64,000 nucleotides of DNA from CAVYUC01 sp963783085 (GTDB lineage: Bacteria > Bacteroidota > Bacteroidia > Bacteroidales > Prolixibacteraceae): positions 186,001 through 250,000 of the forward strand of contig CAWAMJ010000005.1 in the NCBI GenBank assembly GCA_963783085.1, in the 5' to 3' direction. Below, one piece after another: positions 43,206 to 54,365 of the stretch (the first letter of the stretch is position 1; each line of letters begins with the position of its first letter). The translations under genes and the position numbers were made by a program. The notes under the pieces are model-generated. The model was not told the DNA's origin and did not search any database. It saw nothing but the letters and a program-made list of their open reading frames with translations.

Positions 43206-44744
43206 ATGAAAACTTTGAAAATCAATTCCTTTGCAATCGCTCTTGTCGTTTTCAGTATTTTAAATTCCTGTTCAGGTTTTAGAAAAAAGAATGGGGAAGT
43301 AGCAAAGAATGAATCACCTAACATTATTTTGTTAATGGGCGACGATCATGGTTGGGATGAAGTAGGTTACAACGGTCATCCTTTTGTAAAAACCCCGGTT
43401 TTGGATGAAATGGCTGCAAGTGGTATGCGTTTCGATCGTTTTTACTCAGGGCACCCAAGTTGCTCGCCCACGCGTGGTAGTTTTATGACCGGACGCCATC
43501 CAAACCGTTATGGGACATTTAATCCGGGTTGGTCCATCCGTCCTGAAGAAATCACAATTGCCCATTTGATGAAAAGTGCGGGATATGTTACGGCACACTT
43601 TGGGAAATGGCATTTGGGACCGGTAAAAAAAGAATCTCCAACAAACCCCGGAGCAATGGGTTTTGATGAATATTTATCGCACGACAACTTTTTTGAAATG
43701 AATCCGATGTTATCCCGTAATGGCGGGGCGCCTCAGAAATTTGAAGGAGAAGGTTCTGAAATTATAATCGACGAAACCATAAAATTTATTCAGAAATCCG
43801 AAAAAAATAAAAAGCCTTACATGGCTGTGGTGTGGTTCGGATCACCTCATGAACCATATAGCGGATTACCAGAAGATTTGGCGCTTTATGATAATCTTCC
43901 CGATAGTTTAAGCAACATGGAAGTAAGTTTGACATCCAACGAAACAGGTAGGTCGGTAAAACGGCCATTGCGCGAAGTACTGCGCGAACGCTATGCCGAG
44001 ATAACTGCCATGGACCGCGCCATAGGTAAATTAAGAGATTATCTGAAAGAGAATAATTTAAAGGAGAATACCCTGGTTTGGTATTGTGGTGATAATGGCA
44101 CACCGGCCAGTGCAGCGCGGACAGGAATGACTTTACGCAAGGATAAAGGTTCTGTTTATGAGGGGGGAATTCGGGTGCCGGGTGTATTGGAATGGCCGGC
44201 AGTAATTAAAAAGCCAGTTGTGAACAAAAACATTTCTGTAACAAGCGATATTTTCCTTACACTGGCAGAAATTACAAATCAGCCACTTTCCGACAGGCCG
44301 CTTGATGGTGTCAGTATTTTGTCATTTTTTAAAAATCCTGAAAAAGAACGGACGGAACCTGTTTATTTTTGGCAGTTTGAAACCGGTAAAGTTTTTGATG
44401 ACTCTGCAGAACCTTACATCGATCCACAACTTCAGGAAGGCACAACACCACTTGTTAAAATGATGGCCGGAAAATACACCCGAACCTTCCGCAATTATAA
44501 ATATTCAACCGTTTCTGAAAATGATTTTGGAGGTGAGAGAGCCATGGTAACCAACAAATACAAGTTGGTGTTGGACGGGAACATACCGAACGAAAAAGGA
44601 TACGAACTGTATGATTTGCAACTCGATCCGGGTGAAACCAAAAACCTTGCCGACGAACTTCCCGGGTTAGCTGAAAAAATGAAAACTCAAATGAGAAAAT
44701 GGCAGGAATCGGTTTTGAACAGTTTGACAGGAGCAGATTATTAA
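43206..44744 (+). CDS. Sulfatase (S1 family), lipoprotein
   Basis: 512 residues from ATG 43206. Lipoprotein signal VFSILNSCSGF. Metal site NIILLMGDDHGWDE, formylglycine motif SCSPTRGSFMTGR with Cys86, then FGKWHLGP and CGDNGT. C-terminal subdomain includes YDLQLDPGETKNLADE. It is an S1 arylsulfatase-like enzyme acting on sulfated sugars; the exact subfamily cannot be set by eye. It needs an anaerobic sulfatase-maturating enzyme or FGE elsewhere in the genome. It lies between the first sulfatase and the second rhamnosidase, all on one strand. Confidence 0.93.
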   Translation: MKTLKINSFAIALVVFSILNSCSGFRKKNGEVAKNESPNIILLMGDDHGWDEVGYNGHPFVKTPVLDEMAASGMRFDRFYSGHPSCSPTRGSFMTGRHPNRYGTFNPGWSIRPEEITIAHLMKSAGYVTAHFGKWHLGPVKKESPTNPGAMGFDEYLSHDNFFEMNPMLSRNGGAPQKFEGEGSEIIIDETIKFIQKSEKNKKPYMAVVWFGSPHEPYSGLPEDLALYDNLPDSLSNMEVSLTSNETGRSVKRPLREVLRERYAEITAMDRAIGKLRDYLKENNLKENTLVWYCGDNGTPASAARTGMTLRKDKGSVYEGGIRVPGVLEWPAVIKKPVVNKNISVTSDIFLTLAEITNQPLSDRPLDGVSILSFFKNPEKERTEPVYFWQFETGKVFDDSAEPYIDPQLQEGTTPLVKMMAGKYTRTFRNYKYSTVSENDFGGERAMVTNKYKLVLDGNIPNEKGYELYDLQLDPGETKNLADELPGLAEKMKTQMRKWQESVLNSLTGADY

Positions 44745-44807
44745 TAGTTAATATGGAAATGGAAACAAAATTTTGTCAGCAAAATTATTATCACAAAACT
44801 TCATCTT

Positions 44808-47766
44808 ATGAAACTCAACAATATTATATACTCCGGCATTCTCATTGCTTTGCTGTTCATGATTGGATGTAACAGCAAAACAAGTGAAACACTGCAAACC
44901 AAAGAGGCACAAATTTCGATTCAGGAGTTAAAAGATTTATTTCAATCCCCTCCTGAAAAATACGGTGTAAATTGCTGGTGGTGGTGGCTTAACGGTCATG
45001 TCGACACACTAGCCATTAAAAGTGATTTGGAAGCAATGAAATCCAGAAACTTTCAGGGGGCGATGGTTTTTGATGCCGGTGGTTACAACCAGCGCGGAAA
45101 CGATGATATTCCCGCCGGGCCACTTTTCGGTTCACCTGACTGGAATAAATTATTTGTTTACGCTTTGGATGAAGCTGAAAAACTGGGATTAGAGATTGGC
45201 TTCAACATTCAAAGCGGCTGGAATTTAGGTGGACCGATGGTAACTCCGCAATACACAGCCAAGCAAATTACTTATACTGAAACAAAATTCACCGGTGGCA
45301 AAAAAGTAACATTGCAACTAAAAATCTCCCAATTCCAGAAGAGATTTCTACAAAGACATTGCCGTGCTGGCATTTCCGGTAAATCCGCAACAAAAAACCG
45401 ACGAATCCATTTCAGATTTAAACTTAAAATTGGGCTACCAGGAACTTGGCGGTTCCGCACCCGACACCCGGTTTTTATTAACCAACACTCCCCAAAACAA
45501 TAGAAGATCGCAAAACCAATCTGCTTACATCGTCAATAAAAATGAAATTCAAAACCTGACGGCAAAAATGGATGCCGACGGTAATTTTACCTGGGATGCC
45601 CCGGAGGGAGAATGGAGCGTTTTACGCATTGGATACACCTGCACCGATTCAAAGGTTTCAACTTCCAGCGGCGACTGGCAGGGCAGTGTTTTGGATTACA
45701 TGAGTAAAGACGCATTCGATTTTTACTGGAACAATGTGGTGGAACCGATTTTAAAAGCGGCAGGACACCATGTGGGTAAAACTCTTAAATACATGGAAAC
45801 CGACAGTTGGGAATGTGGCGGAATGAACTGGACAGATGATTTTGCTGAAGAATTTGAAAAATACCGTGGATACAATGTGCTGAATTATCTTCCTGTAGTA
45901 GCCGGTTATGTAATTGACGATGTTGAAACATCGAATGCTTTTCTGGCTGATTTCAGAAAAACTCTGGGCGATTTGGTTGCTTATAATCATTATGCCCGGT
46001 TTGCCGAACATGCACACGAACACAACATCGGTATTCAACCTGAATCGGCCGGACCACATGCCGGACCGATGGACGGAATAAAGAACTACGGATTCAGCGA
46101 CATTGTAATGAGCGAGTTCTGGTCGCCTTCTCCTCACCGTCCGACTCCTGAAGACAGGTTTTTTGTGAAACAAGCTTCCTCTGCTGCGCATATTTACGGA
46201 AAACAGATAGTTGGGGCCGAATCGTTTACAACCATTGGCCCCCACTGGAACGACGAGTTATGGCACGACCAGAAATCAGCATTCGATCACGAAATTTGTG
46301 CTGGTCTGAACCGGTTGTACTTTCATACGTTCACCTCCTCACCGCCTGACATGGAAGTTCCCGGTCAGGAATATTTTGCAGGAACACATATAAATCCGCG
46401 GGTTACCTGGTGGGATGAATCGGGGCCATTTATTAATTATTTGCACAGAACACAATGGGTGGTTCAGCAGGGAAAATTTGTGGCGGATGTGTTGTATTAC
46501 TACGGCGATCATGTTCCGAATGTTTTTCCGTATAAAGATGCTGATCCGGCAGGCACTATGCCGGGATTCGACTACGATGTAACGAATGAAACAATCCTGT
46601 TGAAATTAAAAATGGATAACGGTAAATTGGTTGTTCCCGGTGGAATTGAATACCGTGTTTTGGTTTTACCCAATCACCGGATTCTTTCACTGGCGGCGTT
46701 GGAAAAAGTGGAAGAATTACTGCAACAGGGAGCAAAAGTAATCGGTTACAAACCCGAGAAACTGGTTAGCCTGGTGGGAGGCGAAAAAGCGCAAAAGCAA
46801 TTTCATGAACTGGCAGATAAAGTTTGGGGTGATGCCAATTCTGAAAAAGGCGAAAAACAATATGGCAAAGGAGAAATTATATGGGGAGTTACTGCCAGAG
46901 AATATCTTTTATCAAAGGGAATTCCGGCAGATTTCAATATTAAAGAAAGCAACAGCACCACCGGTTTCGATTACATCCATTATACCGTTGGTGATAGCGA
47001 TGTTTACTTCGTATCGAACCAAACCACCGAAAGACAAAAAGTGCATTGCGAATTCAGGGTAACTGGATTGCAACCTGAATTATGGAGTGCTTTGAGTGGC
47101 GAAACCAGGGAGGCAACGGCTTTTACTCAAAAAGAAGGCTTAACAACAGTTCCGTTAACATTGGAACCTTATGGTTCGGTCATGGTGGTGTTCAGCAAAA
47201 AAATCGACAAAAATAAACAAGGCACGGCTCAGCGGAATTACCCCGATTTCGAGACAGTGAAAAATATTACCGGGCCATGGGTGGTCAATTTCGATCCCAA
47301 ATGGGGAGGTCCGGAATCGGTTACTTTTCCGGAATTAACAGATTGGACACAAAGCCTGAATGATGGCATAAAATATTATTCGGGAGCGGCTGTTTACCAC
47401 AAAACCTTTACCATGGATGCTGAACCTCAAAAAGACAAACATTATTATCTACAACTTGAAACGGTGAAAGATGTGGGTATTGCAGAAGTAAAAATCAATG
47501 GGAAAGATAAGGGTGTGCTCTGGACGAAACCATTCAGGGTGGAGGTTTCGGGCGAATTGCAAAAAGGCGAAAACCAACTGGAAATTAAAGTGGTGAACTC
47601 ATGGTACAACCGTGTTGCCGGAGATGAAATGTTTCCAAATAAAAAGCAATACACCTCAACTAATATTAATTTAAAACACGATTACCGGGGCAGGCCAATC
47701 GATGTAATTCCTTTGGAACCGTCGGGGTTATTGGGTCCGGTTACCATTGAAGAAGCTGTAGAGTAA
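44808..47766 (+). pseudogene. GH106-like alpha-L-rhamnosidase lipoprotein, one frameshift
   Basis: The frame from ATG 44808 has a lipoprotein signal (IALLFMIGCNSK), LKDLFQSPPEKYGVNCWWWW, NGHVDTLAIKSDLEAMKSRN and GFNIQSGWNLGGP. Near 45320-45365 (AAATCTCCCAATTCC) it shifts; the second frame runs to 47766 with YMETDSWECGGMNWTDDFAE, VGAESFTT and the ending EPSGLLGPVTIEEA. Combined ~985 residues, like the first GH106 gene, to which it is distantly related. A one-base error would restore it. Confidence 0.85.
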
Positions 47767-47819
47767 AATTTAAGATTTAAACAAAATGAAATAATCAACA
47801 CTCTTTAACGGACAAACCG

Positions 47820-48926
47820 ATGAATTCAAAAGAACGCGTTTTAAAAGCATTTAAAAGACTCCCCGGAAAACCAGACAGAATTCCCATTCAGTTTGATCTT
47901 TGCCGGCAGTTAACCGACCATTTTTGTAAGGAATTAGGTATTCCGGCGAATTATACGGATAATTTGTATGAAGATGTAACCTACCGCATCAGCGCTAACG
48001 AAATACGTACGGCAATGGGCAGCGATGTGGTTATTACGGGTGCTTCAGTTTCCGATCATTTCAAGATTGAAAAAGACGAAAACGGACACTGGCTGAACGA
48101 GTACCAGATGAAAATGCGCCAGGGCGATATTTATGTTGAAGTAGTGGATTACCCGCTGGCACATGCACAAACAAAGTCTGATATTGAAAGTTATTCTTTT
48201 CCGGATATTGATGCCCCCGGGCGTTTTCGCGATGCGGAGGCACTTATAAAAAAGTACCACGATAATTACCTCGTTTTCGGCGATATTGAAGTTACACTAT
48301 TTTCCCTTGCACATCAATTGGTGGGGCTGGAGAAACTCCTCATCGATATGATGATGGAAGCGGAATATGTGGTTCCGCTATTCCAGGCCTGTGCCGATTT
48401 TCAAACCGAAATCGGATTAAAACTAATCGACCGTGGAGTGGATGCCATTTGGTTTGGTGATGATTTTGGCACGCAACAAAGCCTGATAATGGATCCGGAA
48501 ACCTTTCGTTCGCAGCTTAAACCCATTTATGCAGCTATGGTGCAGCGGTTTAAGGAAGCCAAACCGGATATTATTCCAATTTTACATTGCGATGGCGCCG
48601 TTGCCGATTTGTTAAAAGATATCCATGAAATAGGCTTCGAGGTATTCAATCCTGTGCAGCCCGGCGTGCCCGGGCATCTTCCACAGGATATGAAAAATAA
48701 TTTCGGACACTACTTTTCGTTTTGGGGAGCCATCGATCAGCAGGATTTACTGCCAAAAGGTACAGACGAAGAACTGGAAAAAGATATTATGGAAAAAATA
48801 TCCATTCTTGGAAAGAATGGCGGCTACATGATTGCCCCCGCGCACATCATTCAAAATGATGTGTCGCCTGAACGTGTCTTGAAATTTATTGAATTGTGCA
48901 AAAAACACGGGACAATCATCTCATAA
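47820..48926 (+). CDS. Uroporphyrinogen-decarboxylase-family protein (MtaA/CmuA-like methyltransferase type)
   Basis: 368 residues from ATG 47820, no signal peptide, cytoplasmic. URO-D fold: NSKERVLKAFKRLPGKPDRI, IQFDLC, a long TIM barrel with YLVFGDIEVTLF, DAIWFGDDFGTQQSLIMDP, PILHCDGAVADLLKDIHEIG and GGYMIAPAHIIQNDV. The His-x-Cys Zn ligand pair (LHCDG) is that of corrinoid/CoM methyltransferases, not of true HemE. Such proteins are often found in polysaccharide loci; a role in demethylating methoxy-sugars is possible but unproven. It lies 54 bp after the rhamnosidase. Confidence 0.85.
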   Translation: MNSKERVLKAFKRLPGKPDRIPIQFDLCRQLTDHFCKELGIPANYTDNLYEDVTYRISANEIRTAMGSDVVITGASVSDHFKIEKDENGHWLNEYQMKMRQGDIYVEVVDYPLAHAQTKSDIESYSFPDIDAPGRFRDAEALIKKYHDNYLVFGDIEVTLFSLAHQLVGLEKLLIDMMMEAEYVVPLFQACADFQTEIGLKLIDRGVDAIWFGDDFGTQQSLIMDPETFRSQLKPIYAAMVQRFKEAKPDIIPILHCDGAVADLLKDIHEIGFEVFNPVQPGVPGHLPQDMKNNFGHYFSFWGAIDQQDLLPKGTDEELEKDIMEKISILGKNGGYMIAPAHIIQNDVSPERVLKFIELCKKHGTIIS

Positions 48927-49087
48927 ATAAGTTACATTATAAAAGTTTCATTTATCTTAATCCGAACAAACGCAGCTTACTTCGGCTTATTCACAGCCCG
49001 TCAGCGATTTTTAAGGCGCTTTCGGTCAGTCTTTCAATCTATTCCGGTGTAATTTTTATTGCTGTGGTCGTAGTCAGATTTTTTGTG

Positions 49088-49095
49088 TAAGTTTG
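49088..49095 (+). promoter_or_regulatory. Candidate -7 box (TAAGTTTG) for the sigma-factor gene
   Basis: An exact TAnnTTTG match 22 bp before the chosen ATG 49118. The nearest TTG upstream (49059-49061) is 26 bp away, somewhat too far. Confidence 0.4.
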
Positions 49096-49117
49096 TTATG
49101 TGACCTTTTTTAAGGCT

Positions 49118-49699
49118 ATGAAACAAAACATCAATCTGGACAAGGAACTAACCCAACTAGCTAAAGGTGACGAAGCATCACTCGAGGTATTGTTTCGCCA
49201 TTATTATCCCCGATTGTACTGTTTTTCAAAATCGTTTTTAAAAGTAGAAACCGGTATCGACGACATTGTGCAGGAGATTTTTGTTAAAGTCTGGCAAAAC
49301 AGAAAAAAAATTAAAACTGCCGCCACATTCAACGCCTATATATTTACAATCGCCAAAAACCTGTTGTTAAACGAACTCAGAAGCCGGTTGAACCGTTCGA
49401 AAATGAAAGACCGGGTAAAAGAATTGTCGATCGGAACAGAGTATTTGTTATACGAAGAGGTTGAATATAACGATTTGAAAGACAAAATTGAACAGGTAAT
49501 GAATGAATTACCCGACCGCCAAAAGGAAATTTTTATGCTTAGCCGCTTGGAAGGACTGTCGCATAAGGAAATAGCAGGCAAGCTCGATATCAATACAAAA
49601 ACTGTGGAATACCATATCGCCAAATCCACGGTTTTTATCCGCAAGAAACTGGCGAGCCTCGGATTGCTGGGATTCCTTTATTTCTATCTTTTTTTATAA
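49118..49699 (+). CDS. ECF RNA polymerase sigma factor (FecI-like)
   Basis: I chose ATG 49118; an in-frame GTG at 49100 lies next to the promoter box. 193 residues. Sigma-2: LFRHYYPRLYCFSKSFL, DDIVQEIFVKVWQNR. Sigma-4: LPDRQKEIFMLSRLEGLSHK, then EIAGKLDINTKTVEYH. The extra C-terminal hydrophobic tail (LGLLGFLYFYLFL) is seen in several Bacteroidota ECF factors. It pairs with the FecR protein 60 bp downstream and the STN-containing SusC after it: substrate binding at SusC releases the sigma factor. Confidence 0.93.
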   Translation: MKQNINLDKELTQLAKGDEASLEVLFRHYYPRLYCFSKSFLKVETGIDDIVQEIFVKVWQNRKKIKTAATFNAYIFTIAKNLLLNELRSRLNRSKMKDRVKELSIGTEYLLYEEVEYNDLKDKIEQVMNELPDRQKEIFMLSRLEGLSHKEIAGKLDINTKTVEYHIAKSTVFIRKKLASLGLLGFLYFYLFL

Positions 49700-49759
49700 A
49701 TATTTTCATATTATGCAAGGGATTGTCCGTTTTGCTGTGTATTATAAGAAAGTGCAGCA

Positions 49760-50740
49760 ATGAAGCATTTATTTCGAAAATATTTTTATTCGACTTTAAA
49801 TCCGGAAGAATTTCATGAACTGACAAAATATGTTCGTGAAAAAAAGGATGAACCTGCCGTACAGCGGGAAATCAAATGGTTGTGGGATAATTTCCTTCCG
49901 GATGATGCCGATTTGCCCACTCCCAACTCTCAGGTATTGCATAAAATAAAAGAAGCGATTTGGACGGAAGAACGTAAGGCTGCCCAACGGAAAATCAACA
50001 TCTATTTCTGGGGATTAAACCTGGCGGCTGTGCTCATCGTTGGTTTGATAATCAGCACATTTTTTTCCCATGGTCCGGCAGTTTCCGTTCCTTCCGAAGA
50101 ACACCGGCAAACGGTGACTACTCCTTTTGGCGCCAGAACAAACATAACACTTCCCGATGGTTCAATAGCTTGGTTAAATTCAGGGACAACTCTTTCATTC
50201 TTTTCCAAATTCGATGAAATCCGGCGGGTGTCCCTAACCGGCGAAGCCTATTTCGAAGTGGAAAAGAACGACCACCCCTTTGTTGTTTCGACCCAATATG
50301 GGGAAGTAAAGGTAAAAGGAACGTCATTCAACGTCAAGGCGTACAACGATGACGAATCTTTTGAAACAACATTGGTTGAAGGAGTTGTTGCCCTGAAAGA
50401 TGAAAATTCTGCGGATGAAGTCATTCTTCGTCCGGGACACCAGGCGGTTCAAACCTCCCTGGGGTTTGATGTAAAAGAGGTCGATACCCGGCTTTTCACT
50501 TCCTGGAAAGAAGGAAAGCTTATTTTTTCGAAAGAGCCTTTCCCGTCTTTCATAAAAAAGCTGGCACGGTGGTATAATGTGAAAATAAAATGTAACGATC
50601 CGAAGCTCGATCGACTGTGGTATACAGGAACACTTGAAATGGAAACCATCAGCGAAGTAATGACAATGATTTCCAAAGCCTCACCGGTAGAATATCATTT
50701 TAATCCGAAAACAAGAGTGTTTACCATTCAATCGAAATAA
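49760..50740 (+). CDS. FecR-family anti-sigma factor
   Basis: 326 residues from ATG 49760. Cytoplasmic part 1-85, transmembrane helix WGLNLAAVLIVGLIISTFF at ~90-108, periplasmic FecR domain (TPFGARTNITLPDGSIAWLN, LTGEAYFEVEKNDHPFVVST, VKGTSFNVKAYND) and a C-terminal DUF4974/STN-like domain (FSKEPFPSFIKKLARWYNV). It binds the sigma factor inside and the SusC STN domain outside. It is in one operon with both. Confidence 0.95.
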   Translation: MKHLFRKYFYSTLNPEEFHELTKYVREKKDEPAVQREIKWLWDNFLPDDADLPTPNSQVLHKIKEAIWTEERKAAQRKINIYFWGLNLAAVLIVGLIISTFFSHGPAVSVPSEEHRQTVTTPFGARTNITLPDGSIAWLNSGTTLSFFSKFDEIRRVSLTGEAYFEVEKNDHPFVVSTQYGEVKVKGTSFNVKAYNDDESFETTLVEGVVALKDENSADEVILRPGHQAVQTSLGFDVKEVDTRLFTSWKEGKLIFSKEPFPSFIKKLARWYNVKIKCNDPKLDRLWYTGTLEMETISEVMTMISKASPVEYHFNPKTRVFTIQSK

Positions 50741-50896
50741 CTTAAACAGGAATATTAACCAAAAAAATAAAATATGAAATAAACGATCCTGTCTGTTCTT
50801 ACTACTCAGAAAAAAGAAGCAGAAAATGGCACTTTCCGCTTCTTCAAAAGTAGTTGATAAATAATCATAGTTACTTATTCAAACCATTTCAAAATT

Positions 50897-53800
50897 ATGG
50901 AAAAAAAACGAGGTATTCACGGGTTGAGCCCGTGCGTATTTAAAATGTTAAGGATTATGAAACTTACATTTTTACTGATTTTACTAACGTATGCGGGTAT
51001 ATTCGCTTCGGAAAGTTATTCGCAAACGACTAAGCTCACCCTTTTCGCCAACAATTTGCCGTTGGAAGATTTTTTGACGAAAATCGAAGATCAGAGCGAA
51101 TTTCGTTTCTTTTATACTGGTAAGATTGACGTCGAACAAAAAATCACCGGCGATTTTGAGAATAAAAAGATTTCGGAAATTCTGGATGAAATCGCTAAAA
51201 CAGCGGATTTCAAATATGAAGTTATGGGGCGGCAGATCATTCTTTCACCCCCGGAAATGATCATCGATTTTACGCTGCAACAACAGCAAAATATTATTTC
51301 CGGAAAAGTAACCGATGATTCCGGACAACCGCTGCCTGGTGTAACGGTTATGGTTAAAGGAACCATGAATGGCACAGTCACGGATGTTGATGGAAATTAT
51401 TCGCTGCGAAACGTCCCGCCGAACGGTACGCTTCAGTTTTCATTTGTTGGAATGCGCAGCCAGGAAATTGCGGTGAATAACCAATCGTCGATCAATGTAA
51501 CGATGAATGTCGACGCCATTGGGATTGAAGAAGTGGTGGCCATCGGTTACGGCACCATGAAAAAAGTGAACCTGACAGGTAGCGTCTCCAATGTTAATGC
51601 AGAAGAATTGACCGAGGTACCCATGCCAACCATCGCACAGTCGATTATGGGTCGTGCGTCGGGTGTTTTTGTTAAAAACACCAATGGCCAACCGGGCGAA
51701 ACTGAAATCGATTTTAATATCCGGGGATTTGGCTCTCCGTTGTTGATTATCGACGGGATGCCTGCTTCAGAAGATGACTTCAAACAGTTGGATCCAAATG
51801 ATATCAAGGATTTTAGCGTGTTGAAAGATGCTGCATCGGCTGCGGTTTATGGCGCCCGTGCCGGGAACGGTGTGATTTTGGTAACCACAAAAAGAGGAAG
51901 CATTTCCGAGGCAAAAGTAACTTACACCGGCAACTTCGGAGTGCAGTTTTTTCCGGTGGTGCCCAATTTTGTGAGCTCCGAAGAATATGCCCGGATGGAA
52001 AACCTTTCGCGGTACAATCAGGGGCTTGACCCGATTTGGAGCGATGAACTGATTCAAAAATTTGCCGACGGTTCTGATCCCAACCGCTATCCGAACAACG
52101 ACTGGTGGAGCCTGACCCTGCGTAAATTTGCGCCTCAAACACAGCACAACATCAACGTGCAGGGCGGTACCGAAAAAGTAAGGTACTTTGTTTCGGGCGG
52201 TTATTTTTACCAGGAAGCGATGCCACGTGCCAACGATACCAAATATAAGAAGTACAATTTCCGTTCAAATTTGGATATCGCATTAGCCAAAAGATTGAAC
52301 ATGAATGTCGATCTTGCCCTGCAGTATCAGGATTTTATAGGTCCGGTTTTTCAAATGGAAAGAACGGGTTCTAAAACAGGGCTGATGGGGAAAATTTACC
52401 GTCACCGGCCTTTTGGGCCTTCTCCGGATCAATATCCCGACCCGAACATTCTCACGTCGTATCCCGGCGCTGATATCAATCCGTTAATTTACTCTGAAAT
52501 GGATAACGGCGGTTATAAAAGCTGGAACACCCTGACTGGCGATCTAAAATTTGCTTTTACCTATCAATTACCGTTTGGAATTGAAGCCAAAGCCAACTAC
52601 CGCCTTTACCGCAGATACGATCGCGACAAACAATATGAATTAAAAACAGCAGTATACAATTACGACTGGGATACCCAGGAATATTCGCTAAGAAGTTACC
52701 TGAACGATCCGTCCCGGTTGTACGAAAGGATGCGGGTGAATAGCAACCTCGACCAGCAATACTACCTGACCTGGAACAGGGAATTCGGTGATCACAGTAT
52801 TAATGCGCTGGCCGTTTATGAAATTTTGTCAGACGATAATAACTGGTTTGATGCATCGCGTATCCGTTACGATTTCGATATCGATTACTTGTTTGCCGGT
52901 CCCGACCTGGACAAAGACAATGGAGGCAGCGCCGGCGAAGGAGGTCGTAAGGGTTTGATAACCAGATTTAATTATGGTTACAAAGGCAAGTACCTGCTGG
53001 AGTTTAACAGCCGCTATGATGCTTCCCCACGTTTCCCGAAGGAAACCCGCTGGGGATTTTTCCCATCGGCATCAATCGCCTGGCGGTTATCCGAAGAGGA
53101 TTTTATTAAAGACAATTCGATTTTATTTCCAACCTGAAACTCCGGGCATCTTACGGAAAATTGGGTTACGACAATACCGGCCAGTTCCAGTACCTGGAAA
53201 CCTTTGCCATCACCTCCGCTTATATTTATGACGAAACAACAAATGAGGTTAGTAAAGGCATAAAAGCAGATGCAATCCCGAATCCGGAAATCACATGGGA
53301 AAAAATGACAACTACCAACGTGGGTGTCGATTTCAATTTCTGGCGATCCAAAGTGGAAGGATCATTCGATTATTTTTACCGCAAACGGAGCGATGTGTTA
53401 GGTACGCGCATTGCGTCGTTACCCAACACCGTAGGCGCAAGTTTGCCGCAGGTAAATTATGCCGAATACGATAACCGCGGTCTCGAACTGGCGTTTTCGC
53501 ACAGCAATAAAATTGGCGAATTCAATTATAATTTTGGCGGAAACATCGCCTGGAACAGGGAAAAAACCTTGTACGTCGACCAGAATGAATTCGCCAGCCA
53601 GGAAGCCAAACGAAGAGGAAACAAAGTGGGGGAATGGACCGACAATTTCTGGGGCGTAATGACCGATGGTCTGTTTCAAACCAAAGAAGAGATTGACAAC
53701 TGGGCTGACCAGGACGGTAAAAACAATGCCACCATTATTGCCGGGGGACGTTAAAAAAATGGACTACAACGGCGACGGCAGGATTACCGCCGAAGATAAC

Positions 53801-54357
53801 GTAATCATCGGAAGGGGCGTTTTTCCCAAATTGTTTTACGGTTTGAACACGTCACTCAACTGGAAATCGTTTGATTTTAGCATGTTGTGGCAGGGAGCGG
53901 GATTATTATGATATAAATGTTGAAATGCACCGGACTACCGTTTGCCATTTTATGCAGGAAACACGCCTTTCACCTATATGTTGACCGAATCTTACGTTCC
54001 TGAAGGCAATCCGTGGCTACCCGCCAATACAACGAATGCAAAATTCCCGCTGTACAGGACTGACCAATACAACCGGAACCATTCCAGTTATGCCAATTCC
54101 GATTACTGGCTGATCAATGGAGCCTACATCCGTTTAAAACGATAGAACTTGGATACACGTTCCGGGCGGGCTCCATCATGGAAAATGGGGAATTGACCAA
54201 TGTAAATTGTATGTATCAGGTTACAATGTCCTTACTTTCTCGGCGCTCACCAAATTTTACATGGACCCGGAAATCGATACCAGTGCTGCCCGCGTTATGG
54301 GGGACTATTATCCGCCGGTTGGGAACGTATAACCTTGGTGTAATTTTGAAATTTTAA
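50897..54357 (+). pseudogene. SusC-type TonB-dependent transporter, several frameshifts
   Basis: The intact part 50897-53137 has the signal peptide, STN domain (LEDFLTKIEDQSEFRFFYTG), carboxypeptidase-like domain (TDDSGQPLPGVTVMVKGT) and plug (EEVVAIGYGTMKKVNLTGSV). The barrel continues in other frames: 53161-53754 (NTGQFQYLETFAITSAYIYD), ~53755-53910 (YNGDGRITAEDNVIIGRG), 53942-54145 (TYMLTESYVPEGNPW), and the end YNLGVILKF at 54357. At least four indels over 1.2 kb in otherwise conserved sequence point to sequence error rather than natural decay. It would be the receptor for the FecR/sigma pair upstream. Confidence 0.85.
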
Positions 54358-54365
54358 TCCTAAAT

